43,508 bases of DNA from VRUE01 sp036271315 (lineage in GTDB: Bacteria > Actinomycetota > Thermoleophilia > Solirubrobacterales > 70-9). Positions 42,218-43,508 of this stretch are shown here, in pieces (within the stretch, counting starts at the first letter, position 1; every line of letters begins with the position of its first letter). The position numbers were made by a program, and so were the translations under genes. The stretch lies in assembly GCA_036271315.1 (NCBI GenBank), contig DATBAV010000006.1, positions 1-43,508 of the forward strand, read 5' to 3'. The notes beneath the pieces were generated by a model. The model saw only the letters and a list, made by a program, of their open reading frames with translations. It ran no database searches and was not told the origin of the DNA.

Positions 42218-43508
42218 TCAGTAGCCGAGGGCCAGGCCGCTGTTGCGGCGCGGATCGTTGGCGCCGTAGAAGCGGTTCCTGCCGACCGGCTTGCCGCCGA
42301 GCGTGGGCGCGCCGACGAGCACCGCGGCCAGATGGTTCGCCGGCTGCGAATCGATGAAGACGTGGCCCATGCCCTCGAGGATCCTCTTCGTGTCGGGGCT
42401 GAGCGTGAACGGCTCGAGGTTGGTCGAGCTCGGCAGCCACTGCTGGTGAAAGCGGGGCGCATCGACCGCCTCCTGGATGTTCATGCCGTAGTCGACGACG
42501 TTGAGCAGGGTCTGCAGCACCGCCGTCGATATCCGGCCGCCGCCGGGCGTTCCCAGTACCAGCACCGGCTTGCCGCCCTGGGTGACGATCGTCGGACTCA
42601 TCGAGCTGAGCGGCCGCTTGCCCGGCGCGATCGCGTTGGCTTCGCCCTGCACCAGCCCGTAGACGTTGGGCACGCCGAGCTTCGCGGTGAAGTCGTCCAT
42701 CTCGTCGTTCAGCAGCACGCCCGTCGTCGCCGCCGTCACCTTGGCACCGAACCAGTCGTTCAGCGTGTAGGTCACCGCGACGGCGTTGCCCATGCCGTCG
42801 ACGATCGAGTAGTGCGTCGTGTTGCTCCCTTCGTGCGGCGGCACGCCGGTCTTCAGCTCGGCCGAGACGGCGGCGTGTGCCGGGTCGATGGCGGCGCGGA
42901 TCTTCGCGGCGTAGGCCTTGTCGAGCAGGCGATCGAGCGGGTTCTTGACGAAGTCCGGGTCGCCGAGGTAGTTGTTGCGATCGAAGAAGGCATGACGCAT
43001 CGCCTCGATCTGCACGTGCACGCCCTGCGCCGAATGAAAGCCCCATTCCCTCAGCGGATAGCCTTCCAGGATGTTGAGCATCTCGCAGACGACGACGCCG
43101 CCCGAGCTCGGCGGCGGCGCAGAGAGCACGTGGTAGCCGCGGTAGTCGCATTCCACCGGGGCGAGCTCGCGCGTCCGGTAGGCGTCGAAGTCGGCCTGCG
43201 TCAGGATGCCCTTGCCGGCGCGGCTCGCGGCGACGATGGCCTGCGCCACCGGGCCCTGGTAGAAGCCGGCGGCACCGGCTTCGCGGATCTGCTTCAGCGT
43301 CTTCGCCAGGTCGCGCTGCACGAGCCGGTCACCGGCAGTGAACGCCTGGCCGTTGTTGAGGAAGATCGCCGCCGTCGCCGGGTCGGCGCGCAAGGCGGAG
43401 CTCGCGGCGCCGAACATCCGCGCGTCGCCGGCATCGAGGACGAAGCCCTGCTCCGCATAGCGGATGGCCGCGGCCATCACCTCGGCTCTCGGCTTGCTGC
43501 CGAATTTC
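42218..43508 (-). CDS. ggt: Gamma-glutamyltransferase, N-terminus cut by window edge
   Basis: About 430 residues of a GGT/glutathione hydrolase (usual length about 570-600); the frame remains open to base 43508, so the signal peptide and first part are missing. The autoprocessing threonine is the first Thr of 'TTHYSIVD' (codon at 42818-42820), followed by 'GNAVAVTYTLN'. Downstream are the 'PGKRPLSSMSPTIV' loop and 'GTPGGGRI', the gamma-glutamyl site. Such enzymes are usually exported and split glutathione or transfer its glutamyl group. The sequence resembles proteobacterial GGTs more than actinobacterial ones in my recollection. All visible active-site residues are intact. Confidence 0.93.
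   Translation of the reverse strand, partial: KFGSKPRAEVMAAAIRYAEQGFVLDAGDARMFGAASSALRADPATAAIFLNNGQAFTAGDRLVQRDLAKTLKQIREAGAAGFYQGPVAQAIVAASRAGKGILTQADFDAYRTRELAPVECDYRGYHVLSAPPPSSGGVVVCEMLNILEGYPLREWGFHSAQGVHVQIEAMRHAFFDRNNYLGDPDFVKNPLDRLLDKAYAAKIRAAIDPAHAAVSAELKTGVPPHEGSNTTHYSIVDGMGNAVAVTYTLNDWFGAKVTAATTGVLLNDEMDDFTAKLGVPNVYGLVQGEANAIAPGKRPLSSMSPTIVTQGGKPVLVLGTPGGGRISTAVLQTLLNVVDYGMNIQEAVDAPRFHQQWLPSSTNLEPFTLSPDTKRILEGMGHVFIDSQPANHLAAVLVGAPTLGGKPVGRNRFYGANDPRRNSGLALGY

Overview
The window looks like chromosome from a high-GC actinobacterium, most likely of the Solirubrobacterales/Thermoleophilia. The reasons are strongly GC-rich codon use, many GTG and TTG starts, apparently leaderless genes, and a run of long secreted proteins of types I associate with that order: collagen-like, NHL-propeller with a 'CRAYELVSP' motif, glycine-rich, and RCC1-like. 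This assignment rests on recalled family habits; no search was run. The right end (about 41.2-43.5 kb) has a more proteobacterial flavour and may be transferred DNA or an assembly join.

Layout. 1-2.9 kb: end of an amino-acid permease, a polytopic membrane protein and a PilZ (c-di-GMP) protein. 2.9-5.3 kb: a short UvrA paralogue. 5.4-9.1 kb: a large secreted zinc metalloprotease with Fn3, glycine-rich and Ig-like parts. 9.1-12.6 kb: a PLP-dependent desulfhydrase/deaminase, a TlpA thioredoxin plus SCO1 copper chaperone pair, and glutamate dehydrogenase. 12.7-16.8 kb: secreted proteins of unknown function around a tandem-HTH regulator. 17.0-23.7 kb: a tightly coupled three-gene operon for a beta-propeller protein, a four-module beta protein and a collagen-like protein. 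23.8-28.2 kb: a secreted esterase, then a CHASE2 nucleotide cyclase divergent from an MFS transporter fused to a cyclic-nucleotide-binding domain. 28.2-30.9 kb: a small Cys-rich secreted protein, a DUF3307 membrane protein and a secreted seven-blade RCC1-like protein. 31-34.3 kb: a VOC protein, a MocR regulator divergent from a pyridoxamine-phosphate-oxidase-like gene, and a membrane protein. 34.4-36.7 kb: a Baeyer-Villiger-type monooxygenase convergent with a cyclase-family hydrolase. 36.8-40.7 kb: a 5'-3' exonuclease, a CMD-family protein, an SDR, and an ABC ATPase/permease pair. 40.7-43.5 kb: a STAS anti-sigma antagonist, an aldo/keto reductase and a partial gamma-glutamyltransferase.

The most interesting systems are three. 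One is the divergent cyclase / MFS-cNMP-binding pair, a self-contained candidate for second-messenger-gated transport. The second is the operon at 17-23.7 kb, a candidate cell-surface assembly whose central protein has four tandem modules. The third is the MocR/PNPOx locus, whose 28-bp divergent gap carries a perfect dyad running into a start codon. Most of the window is ordinary chromosome. I saw no tRNA, rRNA, CRISPR array, transposase or phage gene.
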